From Monoplex corrugatus (lineage: Eukaryota > Mollusca > Gastropoda > Littorinimorpha > Ranellidae), in the NCBI GenBank assembly GCA_030674185.1, contig JAPXFY010000026.1, positions 51,240,746 to 51,304,745 of the forward strand: a stretch of DNA of 64,000 bases. Reading direction: 5' to 3'. The position numbers and the translations under genes were made by a program. Of the stretch, positions 36,856 through 62,274 are shown in pieces. The number at the start of each line of letters is the position of its first letter. Position 1 is the stretch's first letter. The notes under the pieces were generated by a model. That model was not told the origin of the DNA, searched no databases, and worked only from the letters and a program-made list of their open reading frames with translations.

Positions 36856-36856
<1 letters not shown>
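33525..36856. repeat. A-rich ~31-bp minisatellite, about 100 copies
   Basis: The core unit is ctctggtaaggatcaaactc followed by ataaaaaacag, 28-35 bp because the A-run and spacer vary. Copies are least regular at 34190-34430 and 34860-35330. Minus-strand frames read FDPYQSLFF-like repeats and are not genes. Each plus-strand unit contains CTG|GTAAGG, close to a 5' splice site consensus, preceded by AACAG. The array ends in a (CA)n tract at 36857. Confidence 0.92.
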
Positions 36857-36913
<57 letters not shown>

Positions 36914-36923
36914 CACACACACA

Positions 36924-36968
<45 letters not shown>
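36857..36968. repeat. (CA)n microsatellite at the array end
   Basis: (AC)n of about 110 bases with two single-base interruptions. It directly follows the last A-rich unit and directly precedes the 5' end of the CR1-group LINE. Confidence 0.97.
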
Positions 36969-36969
<1 letters not shown>

Positions 36970-37085
36970 TTCGTTTGTGTTGAGTTATTTTCATTTCATT
37001 TCATAGCGATAAATACTTAGGTTAAAATATTTGTTGCAGTGTGTACAGGTAGTAATGTTTTGATTTTCATATCTTTGATTTTGTT

Positions 37086-37658
37086 TTGCCGACACATACT
37101 AGGGCCTATAGACTGTATAGTATGTCGACCAAAGGAGATCAGCCAAAACACAGACGAAACTCCAGGAAGGACAGTAATGAAAGGAAAAAAGGGAGCAAAG
37201 AGAAGGAAGGTGGGACAATTACGAGTGAAAACAGCAACTGTAAGTACTTTTTGTGCTTGAAATGCTCGAATGCAGTTGACGATGAAGGGAGCAACATAGG
37301 CAGCATTGAATGCCATAGTTGCAAACAATGGTGTCACAAAGAGTGCACCAATCTGACAGAGAGAGAGTTCAGTTTTCTCTCAGAGGGAAATATAAATATT
37401 CAGTGGGTATGTCCGGATTGTCTTTCTGGTGGGAAAGAAAAACGGGGGCCACTGGAAGCAAAGATAGATTTACTGCTATCCATGTTCCAGTCTGTTGAGA
37501 ACAGACTGAAGAAAGTAGAAAGTGCTACTGGGGTCTGTCTGGACCAGAAAATTGAAGAAATAGTAAACAAAAAACTTGATGAAAAAGATGAAGGAAAGGG
37601 AAGAGAAAGAGAAAAGGGAGTTGAACCTTGTTGTTGCTGGACTGACAGAGAGCAGTAA
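37086..37658 (+). pseudogene. LINE ORF1 protein with PHD finger
   Basis: The open frame has a basic N-terminus and a Cys4-His-Cys3 array: CLKCSNAVDD, IECHSCKQWCHKECTNL and WVCPDCLSGG. This is a PHD-type finger. A coiled-coil-like stretch follows (LLSMFQSVENRLKKVESATG). The frame shifts near 37600 into the next segment, so it is a broken copy. Confidence 0.8.
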
Positions 37659-37950
37659 GCCAGATTCCATAGAAAGACAGCAGGAAGACATGAAAAAAGT
37701 ACAGGACATTGTTGACAAAATATGTCCTGATCTACAAGACAAAAAGATAGAAGAACCAGTGAGACTAGGCAGAGTGGGAGGGTCCAGGCCGAGACTTTTA
37801 AGGATAAAGGTCCGTTCATGGAACACAAAGAGGGAGATCTTAAAAAATGCATACAAAATAAACAAGGATGTCACTGCCAAGGACAATAAAGACAGGATTT
37901 TTATAAATTCTGACTATACCCTGCAGAAAGATTACAACAAAAAGAATTAA
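37576..37950 (+). pseudogene. LINE ORF1 C-terminal segment (RRM-like)
   Basis: A +1 frame continues the ORF1 protein: KRELNLVVAGLTES, VRLGRVGGSRPRLLRIKV and IFINSDYTLQKDY. This arrangement resembles the single-strand nucleic-acid-binding ORF1 domain of CR1-like LINEs. It stops shortly before the endonuclease region. Confidence 0.65.
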
Positions 37951-38129
37951 GAGCAGAACTGAAAAAAAGAATTGAAAATGGAGAGAAAAACTTGAAAATT
38001 CGAGGTGACAGGATTGTGACAGTGCAATCAGTAGGAGCTACTGGGGCAAATGACGTGAAACATTGACAATTAAATCAGCCAGAACAATAAAAAAAATGCA
38101 GAAAATGTAAATATTGTAAATAAAGGGAA

Positions 38130-38790
38130 GTTTGTAAGCAATGAGTGTAAAGATTTTTATACAAATATTGATGGATTAATAAACAAAAGAGAAGAATTAT
38201 TGTTTTTGATAGAAGAAGAGGAACCCAGTATTGTTGCCATCACTGAGTTTTCTAAGCAAAAGTCAGTCAGATTATTTTTTAGCAGAATACACTATTCCTG
38301 GCTATACTGTATTTACCAATGCCAAACCTAAGAGGGGCGTTTTGATGTATGTTAAGACAAACCTGAATGCTCAGGAATGTATTAAACTTAACACGACACA
38401 TTTTGAAGAATGTGTATGGGCACATTTTGTCACTAAAGATGGATTAAAAGTCCTACTGGGATGCATATATAAAAGTCCTAATACCACTTCAGAAAATGAA
38501 GAAAATTTATGTAAACTGTTAAATGATAAATATATATCCTCATTTGATAAAGTTTGTATAATTTTCCTAACATCGACTGGAAGGGAAAATGGACAGGTGT
38601 TAGGGATAACACATTCATTGAATGCTTGAATGATGCATATTTAATACAAATGGTAAAATCACCAATTAGAAGAAGGGAGGGACAAAAATCAAATATTCTT
38701 GACTTGGTGATAACAAATGATGAAGAATTTATATTTTAAATTAAACATTATTCGATTATTATCCCATAGGCAAAAGTGACCATGAGGTAC
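38130..38790 (+). pseudogene. LINE apurinic-type endonuclease, broken
   Basis: Pieces in successive frames: NIDGLINKREELLFLIEEEE and IVAITEF near 38168-38250, KRGVLMYVKTNLNA and VLLGCIYKSPNTTS (38231-38560), then NFPNIDWKGKW, SNILDLVITND and GKSDHEVLIFEL (38554-38800). The order I-TE, GCIYRSP, D-FN and SDH is that of APE endonucleases of LINEs. The GDFN box and early part are disrupted by frameshifts. Confidence 0.78.
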
Positions 38791-39261
38791 TGATTTTCGA
38801 GCTGTATGTTCAAACACCCAAAACTCAAAATACCACAAATTATAAGTTTAATTTCAAAAGAGGAAATTATGCAAAGATGAAACAAGAACTGAGTCAGGAA
38901 GATTGGACAGTTTTAAATTCCATGGATGCTGATAAGACTTGGGACACAATAAAAAAATAAAATCCTACTTTCCATGGAACAAAATATACCAAAAATAAAA
39001 ACCAGTGATAATGTAAAAACTAAACCACTGTGGATTAACAAAAAAGTTTGGAGATTAATAAAAAAGAAGCATTATCTTTTTAAGAGGTTTTTAGAAACTA
39101 AAGTGGGGAAAGACTATCTTCATTATATAGCGATAAGAAACAGTTGTACCAAAGAAATTAAACGTGAAAGAAAGAATATGAAAAAAACAACAAAAGACTG
39201 TCAGTTTAACCCTAAAAGATTTTGGAAATATGTGCAATCAAAGTGCAAAGTAAAAGTAGGT

Positions 39262-41381
39262 ATTTGTCGTCGGCCTCTTTACATCTCAGGAGATGATAGT
39301 CTGCACCGGGAGGCATTGTGGTCATGACGTGCACTTTCTGCTGTGGTTGTGCAGGCCGATTCTTGAGTGGCAATCTCTGTCACATCTGCCACAGACAAAC
39401 TGAGTCGCTATTGTCTGGTTTCTGGAACGTTGCTTGCGAAGAGCACTTTTCTCATCTGCGCTTTCTGCTCTCCTCCTCTCCGCATTCACAACGCCTTGCT
39501 GAACGGCTGTCCGCCACGCTGCCCTGTCTTCCGCCAGAGTCTCCCAAGAGCCTGGGTCAATCCCTGAGCTTCTAAGGTCCCTTCTGCATGCATCTACAAA
39601 GTGTAGCTGTGGGCGTCCTGGAGTTCGCTTCCGGTTTGCCAGTTCGCCGTAGAGAACGTCTTTTGGTATGCGTCCATCCTCCATTCGACGCACATGGCCA
39701 AGCCAGCGTAGTCAGCGTTGGCTTAGAAGGGCAAAGATGGTCTGTAGGCCCGCACGACGGAGGACTTCTGTGTTGGTCACCTTGTCTTGCCATTGGATGC
39801 CGAGGATGCGTCGCAAGCAGCGGAGATGGAAAATGTTGAGCCTCTTTTCTTGGCTGGCGTATGTGGTCCAGGCTTCACTTGAGTAGAGAAGTGTGCTCAA
39901 CACACATGCTCTGTACACCTGCATTTTGGTGTTTGCAGTGAGACTGCTGTTTGACCAGACCCGCTTATTCAGTTTAGCCATAACAGATGAGGCCTTTGCA
40001 ATTCTGGCGCCGATTTCAGCATCCAGAGAGAGGTTGTCATTTATGGTGGACCCCAAGTACTGAACTTGGTGGACAGTATTGAGGTCGTAGTCTCCAATGT
40101 GTAGAGATGGTGGTTCTTCACAACCTTGGCCTAAGATCTCAGTTTTCTTCAAGCTGATTGTGAGACCAAACTCTCTGCAAGCGTGGGCGAAGCGATCAAC
40201 GAGCCTCTGGATATCTTGTTCACTGTGGGAAGCCAGCGCAGCAGCATCTGCGAAGAGAGCTTCTCTGATGGTCTTCTTTTCCACCTTAGTTTTGGAACGA
40301 AGCCTGGCAATGTTGAAGAGCTTTCCATCGGTCCTTGTATGAAGATATACCCCTTCTTCAGATCTGCAGAAGGCATAGGTCAGCAACATCGAGAAGAAGA
40401 TCCCGAACAGAGTTGGGGCCAAAACACATCCCTGTTTCACTCCACTGATTGATTCTAAAAGGCTCTGATGTGGACACCATTATAGCACACAGTGCTATGC
40501 ATATCCTCGTGAAAAGATTCGATGACAGCTGATAGTCTTGGGGGCAGCCGATTTTCTTCAAAAGCTTGAAAAGACCACTCCGACTGACCAGGTCAAACGC
40601 TTTCGTGAGATCAATGAAGGCGAGGCAAAGGGACACGTGCTGCTCGCGGCACTTTTCCTGTAGTTGCCGGACAGAGAAGATCATGTCGATGGTCGATCTT
40701 CCGGCCCTAAAGCCGCACTGGGACTCCAGGGTAGATGCGAGCTGCCAGCCTCTGAAGACGGTTAAGACGACTCTGGCGAATGCTTTCCCAACAATGCTGA
40801 GGAGAGAGATTCCGTGATAATTATTACAGTCACTTATATAGAGTCACTATCCTGGCGTCTCTCATGTCTCTCGGAATGAAGCCTTCTTTCCAGCATAAGC
40901 ACAAAAGTTCATGCAACTCGTTGAGAAGAGCAGACTTCCCGCACTTGATGACCTCTGGAGGTATTCCATCTTCACCAGGGGCTTTTCCCGTCGCCAAACC
41001 GTCAATCGACTTGCTTAGTTCTTCAAGGCTTGGCTCAGCATCCAACTCCTCCATGACAGGCAAGTCCTCAATGGCATTCAGGGCAGCATCGGTGACAGAG
41101 TTCTGTGTGGAGTACAGCTCCAGGTAGTGCTCTACCCATCTCTCCATCAGCTTTGCTGAGTCTGTGACGCTCTCTCCTGCTTTGGATTTAAGGGGAGCTG
41201 ACTTGGAGGCTGCTGGACCAGTCGCTTGTTTGATGCCAGCGTACATGCTGCCAGTGTTGCCTGAATCTGCAGACTGCTGAATACTTGCGCTTAACTGTAG
41301 CCAATAGTCGTTGGCGCATCGCCGAGCAGTTTGTTGGGCCTTGCTGCGGGCAGCTCTGTATGCGTCACGAGTAGTCTTGTA
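39262..41381 (-). mobile_element. second LINE inserted in opposite orientation, 5' truncated
   Basis: Minus-strand RT segments extend from a 5' truncation at about 41381 to a 3' end near 39262. gtattt at both borders may be a short target duplication or chance. Its CpG-rich, less A-rich composition differs from the host LINE. The end encodes a Cys/His zinc-finger tail. The clade (RTE- or I-related) was not resolved. Confidence 0.8.
39322..41380 (-). pseudogene. reverse transcriptase with C-terminal zinc finger, in four broken frames
   Basis: 41380-40830: RAARSKAQQTARRC, ATGKAPGEDGIPPEVI and GFIPRDMRDARIV. 40684-40450: LCLAFIDLTKAFDLVSRSGL. 40440-39712: KQGCVLAPTLFGIFFSML, LFADAAALASHSEQD (catalytic box altered from ADD to ADA) and VQYLGSTINDN. 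39693-39322: RTPGRPQLHFVDACRRDL and a finger CGRCDRDCHSRIGLHNHSRKC. Frame breaks between the parts make it a dead copy. Confidence 0.8.
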
Positions 41382-42061
41382 TTTAGGAAAAAGTAACCCA
41401 TGTAACAAATATTCTATGATAATAATAGAATGTTTTGAAGAAAATGATTTAGGAGTAATATTTGATAAAAGTCTCAAATTTGATAATCACATTCAAAATG
41501 TTGTTAATAAATCAAACAAGTTGCTTGGAATCATAAAAAGAACATTCTCATACATAAACAGGGAGACATTTTTATATTTGTACAATGGCTTAGTGAGGCC
41601 TCATTTGGAGTATGGTAACATTATTTGGTTTCCACGTCTTAAAAGAGTCAGCATTGATAGAGAAGATACAAAGAAGAGCTATTAAATTAATTCATGGTTT
41701 TCAAAATTATTCATATAGAGAAAGATTACAATTACTCAATTTACCCAGTTTAAAACTAAAAGCAAGAAGAATGAGGGGAGATCTGATCCAAAGTTTCAAG
41801 ATTTTTAACAATATAGATGACGTAGATAGAACAGAATTTTTCAAACTGACAAATTATGACAAAACAAGAAATAATACTGATAAAATATTTATAGAATATT
41901 GCAAGACTAACATTAGAAAGTTTTATTTTACAAATAGAATTGCACATGTATGGAATAAATTACCAAACGAAATTAAAGGAGCACAAAACACAAACTCGTT
42001 TAAAAACCAGCTTGACCATTGGAAACATTACATTGAACTTAAATACGAATATGATGAATGA
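41382..42061 (+). pseudogene. C-terminal part of the CR1-group RT
   Basis: Two overlapping frames: LGKSNPCNKYSM, ENDLGVIFDKSLKFDNHI and LVRPHLEYGNIIWFP (41382-41640), then EKIQRRAIKLIHGFQNYSY, RMRGDLIQSFKIFNNIDDVD and AHVWNKLPNEIKGA (41612-42061). The frame shifts once near 41640. The 3' untranslated end runs to about 42180. Confidence 0.82.
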
Positions 42062-42204
42062 ATCATCAAAAAAACTGGGCATACGACAGACCTTGACTGT
42101 AAGAAAAGAAAAAGAAAAATGATGGGACTTGAAATAGCCAAACGGCTAATTATAATATGTTATGTCCCTATTACTAAACTAAAACTAAACATGAATGTCC
42201 ATGT

Positions 42205-42207
42205 GCG

Positions 42208-42257
<50 letters not shown>

Positions 42258-42358
42258 CACACACACACACATATGTGCACACGTGCACACATACACACAT
42301 ATGTGCACACGTGCACACACACATGTGCGCACACACACACACACACACACATACATTT
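42205..42358. repeat. (CA)n with TGTGCAC palindromes
   Basis: (GC)4 then (AC)n and repeated atatgtgcacacgtgcac units. Alternating purine-pyrimidine throughout (potential Z-DNA). Confidence 0.9.
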
Positions 42359-42359
42359 A

Positions 42360-43468
42360 TACACACCCACACTACCACCCCTGTGACACACTTTTTCCAA
42401 AGGGGGGATTCAAATATATAACCAGTACTACAGCTCATGTGGCAGTTTGCCAACTGTCACAATGTTTATTCACTGGAAAATGTTAAATAATAATAATTAC
42501 ACTGCATGTCAACCTAAATTAATCCTTCCCCCTGCCCTTCTTTTAAACAGAGTTGGAAAGATTACTAATGTCTCGAATGCCACTCTTGGGAGTTACAGCT
42601 CATGAACACAGAAAAACAGAAACACAGACACACAAAATTAATGTGATTACGCTACGCTGCTGCTATGATCTGACTAAGTATACATTTGCTATGATAAAAA
42701 TAAGTTTTGTGTTTGGATGATTTGGTTGGCTGTTTTTCATTGTTGTTCACTTGTTTTTTTTTGTGGGTTTTTTTGTTGTTGCTTGTTTGTTTGTTTTTTT
42801 ATTATTCATCTATTTATTTGTTTATCTATTTTGGTATTTGTTTATCTATTTTGGTTGTCCCATTTTCTACGCCACCTTAATGGCCACAGACACTGGCATA
42901 GTTTTTATAATGTGATGACGATGATGATGACGACGATGAGGATGACAATCATAATACTACGGAGTTCGATATGGGATTGAGACTGTGTGACAGGGCTGTA
43001 CTCTATGGTTACTATCATGTCTTGGCATCAACCAGGCCCAGTAAATACAGACACCTGCAGCATTGATCGGAAGATTTGAGCAACACCCTCAATGACACAT
43101 CTAAGTTACCTTACTGCTACGATTCTAAGTTAGCTCACTGCTATGATTAGACTAAATTGTCAAACTGCTTAGATAAGTAATGATAAGGCTTAGTTAATTT
43201 TTTACATCTTTGCCCAACTAAAGGCTGGGCTCCACAAAACTGTTTTATCTGCCTATCCCCATGAAATTCTTAGGCATGAGATGAATTACACTTTACAGTT
43301 CTTCAAAATGTATTTTTCTGACCACTGCGCAACTGATTACTGACTTTCTTCTTCATCTGCTAAAGGTGTTCACGTGATCAACAACCACCAAGCTCCCAGG
43401 CAGATAGCAGGAACTAAAAAATATACGGCCACATTAAAGCCAGATGTGGCCTTGTTGTTATTGTTGTT
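42360..43468. other. no recognised gene
   Basis: T-rich (42720-42850, many TTTG/TTAT runs) and otherwise unremarkable. No coding segment or repeat family was recognised. Confidence 0.4.
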
Positions 43469-44091
43469 ATTGTCTCGCATTGACTATTGCAATTCACTCC
43501 TGTCTGGTCTTCCTGCCTCCACCATTCACATCCTACAGCGCATTCAAAACAATGCTGCACGCCTTGTACTCAAAAAGAAAAAAGCTGACCACATATCTCC
43601 TCTCCTGGCACAACTTCACTGGCTCCCTGTATCAAAGCGCATACAGTACAAACTAGACACCATGTGCTACAAAAGCCTCAATAACGCAGCCCCCGATTAC
43701 CTGTCAAGCCTACTTGAGATCTATCTTCCCTCACGTACCCTCCGCTCTGCCTCCGATCCTCTGACTTTTCGCTTTCCACGCACTAAGCTCAATACCTATG
43801 GCCCACGAGCCTTCTCTGTTTCTGGTCCACTCTCCTGGAATAAATTTCCTCTCTCAGTCCGTCAGCAACCTACTTTTGTCTCCTTCAAGTCCGCTCTCAA
43901 AACTCACCTTTTCTCCTCTGCATAAAATCCTAACCTCACTCAACCCCCCCCCCCCCCTCTGCAGCCTGTCTCCGCTCGGAGGGGAATCACTTTGTTTTAA
44001 TATATAATTGTATATGATATGCTCTCTGTGGTTTTCCATTGCTTTTATTCTTGCTTTTATTGCTTTTATTCTTTCTCCCCATTTATAGCCA

Positions 44092-44171
<80 letters not shown>

Positions 44172-44255
44172 TGTGTGTCTGTTTCAGCGCTTAGATTTGA
44201 TTTTGTCGAGATTTTGCGCTATATAAATATTGTAATTATTATTATTATTATTATT
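43469..44255 (+). mobile_element. L2-like LINE copy A, 3' end only
   Basis: Homology to the other copies starts at the codons for [15 protein letters not shown]; the 5' part is truncated. The open frame to 43925 ends [13 protein letters not shown]. The 3' UTR has a C-run (about 14 C), an internal (GT)n (44095-44155), gcgctatataaatattgtaa and an (ATT)n tail. A family Y copy follows directly. Confidence 0.9.
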
Positions 44256-44790
44256 GTTGTTTAAAGCCCAGCCAACTGCATAGAGCCATATCAGGGCTAT
44301 AACCAATTCAAAACATATAAAAATTCAACAGGAAAAAGAAAGAAAAGAAAATCAAGTTCACATACCAATGCATTTGCGCACATAATCTAAGGACGTGCCC
44401 CTGGCACTGACCACTCCGTCCAATTTATTACACAGGGGATTTAAAAAACACACCTGAATACAAATTTAAACATATCTAAGGACACCAAAACATATAAAAA
44501 CGGGCATAAATTACCTAAAACTGCTTCCACATCTCACCTCCCTAGAGCCAAAAGTGCACTCAATACATGTACCCAATTATCAATCCTAAGAAAACGTACG
44601 TAAGAGTTTATCAAACGTATACAGGTGAATAGTCCAACAAAGCAGAAATTGATAGGAAAAAATGACAGAAAGCAAAGGAACAGGGCAGAAACAAAGAGAG
44701 TGACAGAAAAGAGGGCATTTCTAGCACACAATTTCCAGAAGGTGGGGATACTACTTATACTGAAAGACCCCCCGGTATCCCTTCGGGAGG
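44256..44790 (+). repeat. dispersed repeat family Y, copy 5, near full length
   Basis: Starts gttgtttaaagcccagccaa, with cagggctataaccaattc, ccctggcactgaccactcc, acatgtacccaattatcaat and aatttccagaaggtgggg, ending gaccccccggtatccc. It abuts the (ATT)n tail of L2-like copy A. Confidence 0.82.
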
Positions 44791-45109
44791 TAGATGTGGC
44801 CTGACCATGTAGACAGTGATCAAAAGAAGAACTGATTTTCAGTTGGTTTTATATATATATGTGCATTTTTTTAAGCTAACAACGTCAGACACAACTGGCA
44901 TTGCCAAGCAATTGCTCCAAATGGTATTGGGTGATCTGGACAGCCAATATGACACAGAAAGTGACAGGAATTTTGAGAAATCATGGAAAACATTTATAAA
45001 GTGGAACACATGACTTCTCAAAACAGTTCTAACCAAAAAAGAGCAACTCTGAAATGAAGAACAACTGTCTTACTTGACTGGTCTGTAATCTGCTGTTATT
45101 CCTGTTTAA

Positions 45110-45645
45110 ACTATTAAAGCCAAGCCAACTGTGCAGAGCCATATCAGGGCTATAACCGTTTCAAAACATACACAATATTTCAACAGGAAAAAAAGAAAAA
45201 GAAAATTAAGTATACATATCAATGCATCTGCGTACATAATCTCAGGAGATGCCCCTGGCGTTGACCAGTCTATCCAATTTATCACACAGGGGATTTTAAA
45301 AACCTCAATTATACAAATTTAAACAAAACTAAGGACATTAAAACATATAAACAGGCCAAAATTACCTAAACTGTTTCTGCATATCACATTCCCCTAGAGC
45401 CAAAAATGCAGTAGTGCATGTACCCAATTATCAATGGTAATAGAAAATACATTATATAGACTTTATCGAACACATACAGACGAATGGACCAGCAAGGCAG
45501 AAAATGATAGGAAGAAATGACAAAAGCAAAGGAACAAGGCAGAAACAAAGACGGACAGAAAAAAGGAAATTTCTAGCACTGAATTTCCAGAAGGTTGGGA
45601 TACTATTTATACTGAAAGATCCCCTAGCATCCTCATGGAGGGAAT
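45110..45645 (+). repeat. dispersed repeat family Y, copy 6, near full length
   Basis: Starts attaaagccaagccaactgt and ends gaaagatcccctagcatcct. All family landmarks are present. It is separated from copy 5 by about 320 bp containing a short unassigned open frame (44816-45013). Confidence 0.82.
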
Positions 45646-45719
45646 TTGTTGTATAGAAACTATATAATTCATATGAATCAATCAAAATAAATTTTTAATA
45701 TACAATTAAACAACAACAT

Positions 45720-45830
45720 TAAACTAACATTAACAACTTTTCAATAAATACTGAATTTCTGTAATTTTTACATTAAACTACAAGTACAACTTTTCAATAA
45801 ATACTGAATTTCTGTAATTTTCTTGAACAG
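45720..45830. repeat. ~56-bp tandem duplication
   Basis: acttttcaataaatactgaa followed by tttctgtaatttt occurs at about 45736 and again at about 45790. Confidence 0.8.
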
Positions 45831-46779
45831 TTCATTATATATCAGAAGTTTAGTCAAGCACCTCCCATTTCAAGCCATAGGGCCAAAAACAGCTGAGCTA
45901 GGAACATTTCCTAAACTGTATAGTAAGTCTTGTAGGATTGGTAAGGGTCAAAGGCACATAAAATACACATGATATACTATAACTGAACTGAAGGTTACAA
46001 GTAGTATTATTAACATTAGTAATACTAATAGGGTTTTCTGCCCATTTAAGTCCCATCAATTCTTTATAATAAAGTTTATAAGATTTTCAAAACATGTAAA
46101 TTATATGTAAAGAAAAGTTGTGTGTAACATTCAATGAGTTCTGCTGGGAATAACACAATAAACACAAAAGCCTACACTCAATGGCTAACACCAAATTTAA
46201 CCAAACACACACACAGTGACACACCCTTTATATACACACAACAGTAATTTATATGAATAGGCTCAATAGTATAAAGGCCTAGGTTTGTAGCCTATGAAAT
46301 AGTGCATACAGCCCCAAAACAAATGAGCACATTTGTAATAGGCCTACATCATGTACATGGGGATAGGAATTTCAGCAAACAGTTAACAGTTCATCAGCCA
46401 AGATAACTATTCTCACACAAATCTATATGCCAATTTAATGTGGCGAGGGGCCGGGATTTGGGAAAAAAAAAAAACAGTTGACATGATTAGCTAAATTAAA
46501 ATTTAAAAATTAATTCGATATTGTCATATTCCAAATACTGAAATAGGCTTAAGCCTAGCTTAATAAAGAAAAAAAATTAAGTTAGGCTAATTTTTTTTCT
46601 TTTTAAACAGTACGTCTCCTCCAGGAAAAAAAAGTTGCTTGGTGAGACGGTGACATAGTCAGTCGCCTAAACAATTTTCCGACCAGACCAGCAGGCTATA
46701 CAAGTCTACCTTTACAATTTTTACATTCAACAGCCACAAGCCGACAAACTTTGAGCAGTTTGGCTATGCCCATAGTAAC

Positions 46780-47281
46780 AGTTAGGAGAGTTAAACTTGT
46801 GAAACCACCGAAGAATTTGTTCTCTTCTTGTCGCTGTCGGCCGTCATGATTCCATTTACATCGCTGTTAAGACCGGTGTCCGTTTGACGCTTACCACCTT
46901 CACTATGTATACGTTTTTATTTTAACTTCACTGTGTGAGGTCATTATTTCTCTTACGCTACAGAGCTTTCGTTCACGATTGAGCCATACATTGTCCTGGC
47001 AGTCTCACACAATATGAGTGCTGGCCAAGACTAACCTAACAGGGTATTGACAAAACATTTTAAAGACAACAAGTCCTACATCTAAATATCAAAATGATTT
47101 TATTGATACTTGTAGTGAGAAATATGACCATACATTACTGTGTAACTTAAAATTGGAATCATTTTAACAACAATATCTAGAATCTAATAAACGATCAATA
47201 TTTTTCTTTACTTCCGTTAGGCCTAAAGTAGTAAAGAGAGATAACCGCAGTCAAGCAGCCGAATCTTACAGAACTGACAAG
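46780..47281. promoter_or_regulatory. DPM2: DPM2 upstream region and 5' UTR
   Basis: The stretch is less repetitive than its surroundings and has local CpG-containing sequence (tcgctgtcggccgtc, accggtgtccgtttgacgc). acttccgttag near 47210 resembles an ETS-type site. The end gaactgacaag is the 5' UTR directly before the ATG. The transcription start cannot be fixed. Confidence 0.4.
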
Positions 47282-60737
<13,456 letters not shown>

Positions 60738-60848
60738 GTCAACAGGAAGATCTTCAGCTCTTCTCTGTACAAACTGACAACATTCTTCATTTTGTTTTCA
60801 TTAGAATGAATGTCTGTAAATTATGGTGCTTGCATCTGTATTGAAAAG

Positions 60849-60854
60849 ATTAAA
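60849..60854 (+). promoter_or_regulatory. DPM2: DPM2 poly(A) signal ATTAAA
   Basis: ATTAAA lies 112 bp after the stop and is followed by T/GT-rich sequence (cttcttttgtgatttttgtg), the usual downstream element. Confidence 0.55.
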
Positions 60855-60859
60855 AGATT

Positions 60860-62270
60860 TTTTTAAACTAATTAGTCTTCTTTTGTGATTTTTGTGTCAT
60901 TTTTACCCGTAGTTAACCTCAAGTGCTTTGTACATATTCCATACAAGGTTAAAACAATATTGTACCATGCCTACACACATGTATCGTACATAGCTGTTAC
61001 CAGGGATGGGGATTCTATATTTTTTTCATCTGAAGTCAACTTTTTTAAAGTTACTTTCAGACCAAAAAAAATCTGATGAAAAAATTTGGTGAAAAAAGAG
61101 GCAAAAGTACTGTTTTCAAATGTTCCTAGTACCCAAGAGTATTCTATGAGTACAAGTATTCACTGAGATTGCTCGAATCCAAGAAACATTTTGAGGTAAG
61201 CAGAAGTAATTTGATTCCTTTTATTGGATCTGCAAGATGTGTGAATGGCATGTTAACTGAGAATGATTCACATTCTCATTAAATGAGATTTTAAAATAAG
61301 TTTTTTTCAGCAGTTTCAAAACCCTTTATTCAAGAACCAGAATACTGCTTTTTCGTATAAGTTTGAAAACATTTTCCTGGGGGAACACACCTCCGGACCT
61401 GGTACATATCCTTTTTTTTTTCATTTTCACCAATTCCTACCCATATGTTATGCCACTCTCGTTTTTTGCTTCCTGTGTTCACAATCTACATGATCAGGCT
61501 TGATCTGGCAATGGATGTGACTATATTTGTCCAAACTTCAAAAACTCTAAAATACTTACGATTCAAAGATAGTAGCATTAGGATTCACTGGACGTATCTT
61601 GTGGCTAGTCCTTACTACCTTACACATACAAGCATAAAATTATTAAGTGAAAAACAATATATAAGATAAAAAAAAGGAACAATAAGAAACCCTTAAAAGT
61701 TACATAAAGTAAACCAAAACAAATAAAAGCGAAATGTAAAAAAAAAAAAATCCAACCAACAACACCCTCCCTACTACCAGGAAAGTACAAACATAGAAAC
61801 AAAGCAAAAGAAGAAAATAAAGCATGAAAAACAAGGAGGGAGACATGCTGTATCACAATGCTGAAAACGGAAGAACCATAGCACAGTACAATATCAAAGA
61901 AGTTATGCAAATGAATTTTAAAATAGAATGTCAGCTTCCCATATGTCAATCGGTTAAGTTCTCTACAAAAGCATGAAAGACAAAGGCAGACACATGTAAA
62001 GCAAAGTACATAATCCCTAACAACAACAACAATAGCAACATAACAATACATCCAAATCCTGCTGGCTTCCATAGAGCTATGTGGTCAGTAAAGTTGTAGT
62101 TGGCTGAAGGTGTGACATATGCTGCAATATTTCTCCAGCTGTGTGGTCCTCTTGACTACAGAGGTAGGTTGGTGAAGGTGTCAGATTACTTTGAACTTGC
62201 AGTTCATGTGTGCATTGAGCCGATTGTGGTTAGTGCAGAACCTCATTGAGACCACTTGTTATATAACATG
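60860..62270. other. no recognised gene downstream of DPM2
   Basis: AT-rich sequence with poly-A/T runs (61741-61750). A moderately structured segment at 62040-62240 (tgtggtcctcttgactacag and similar) may be an unidentified repeat. No coding segment was recognised. Confidence 0.4.
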
Positions 62271-62274
62271 TGTC

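Larger units (their letters stand above)
36970..42180 (+). mobile_element. CR1-group LINE, near full length but RT core missing, with nested LINE
   Basis: In order: ORF1 with PHD finger (37086-37658), a second ORF1 segment (37576-37950), endonuclease pieces (38130-38790), the post-endonuclease linker (38870-39261), a minus-strand foreign LINE (39262-41381), then the RT C-terminal part (41382-42061). The RT fingers and palm between KCKVKVGI and LGKSNPCNKYSM are absent. PHD-type ORF1 proteins are known in CR1-like LINEs. Several frameshifts and stops show it is inactive. Confidence 0.82.

Noticed and set aside
44816..45013. 65-codon open frame between two family Y copies (DTTGIAKQLLQMVLGDLDS)
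   Set aside because: No domain recognised, no splice evidence and short; possibly transposon-derived but not supported enough to call.
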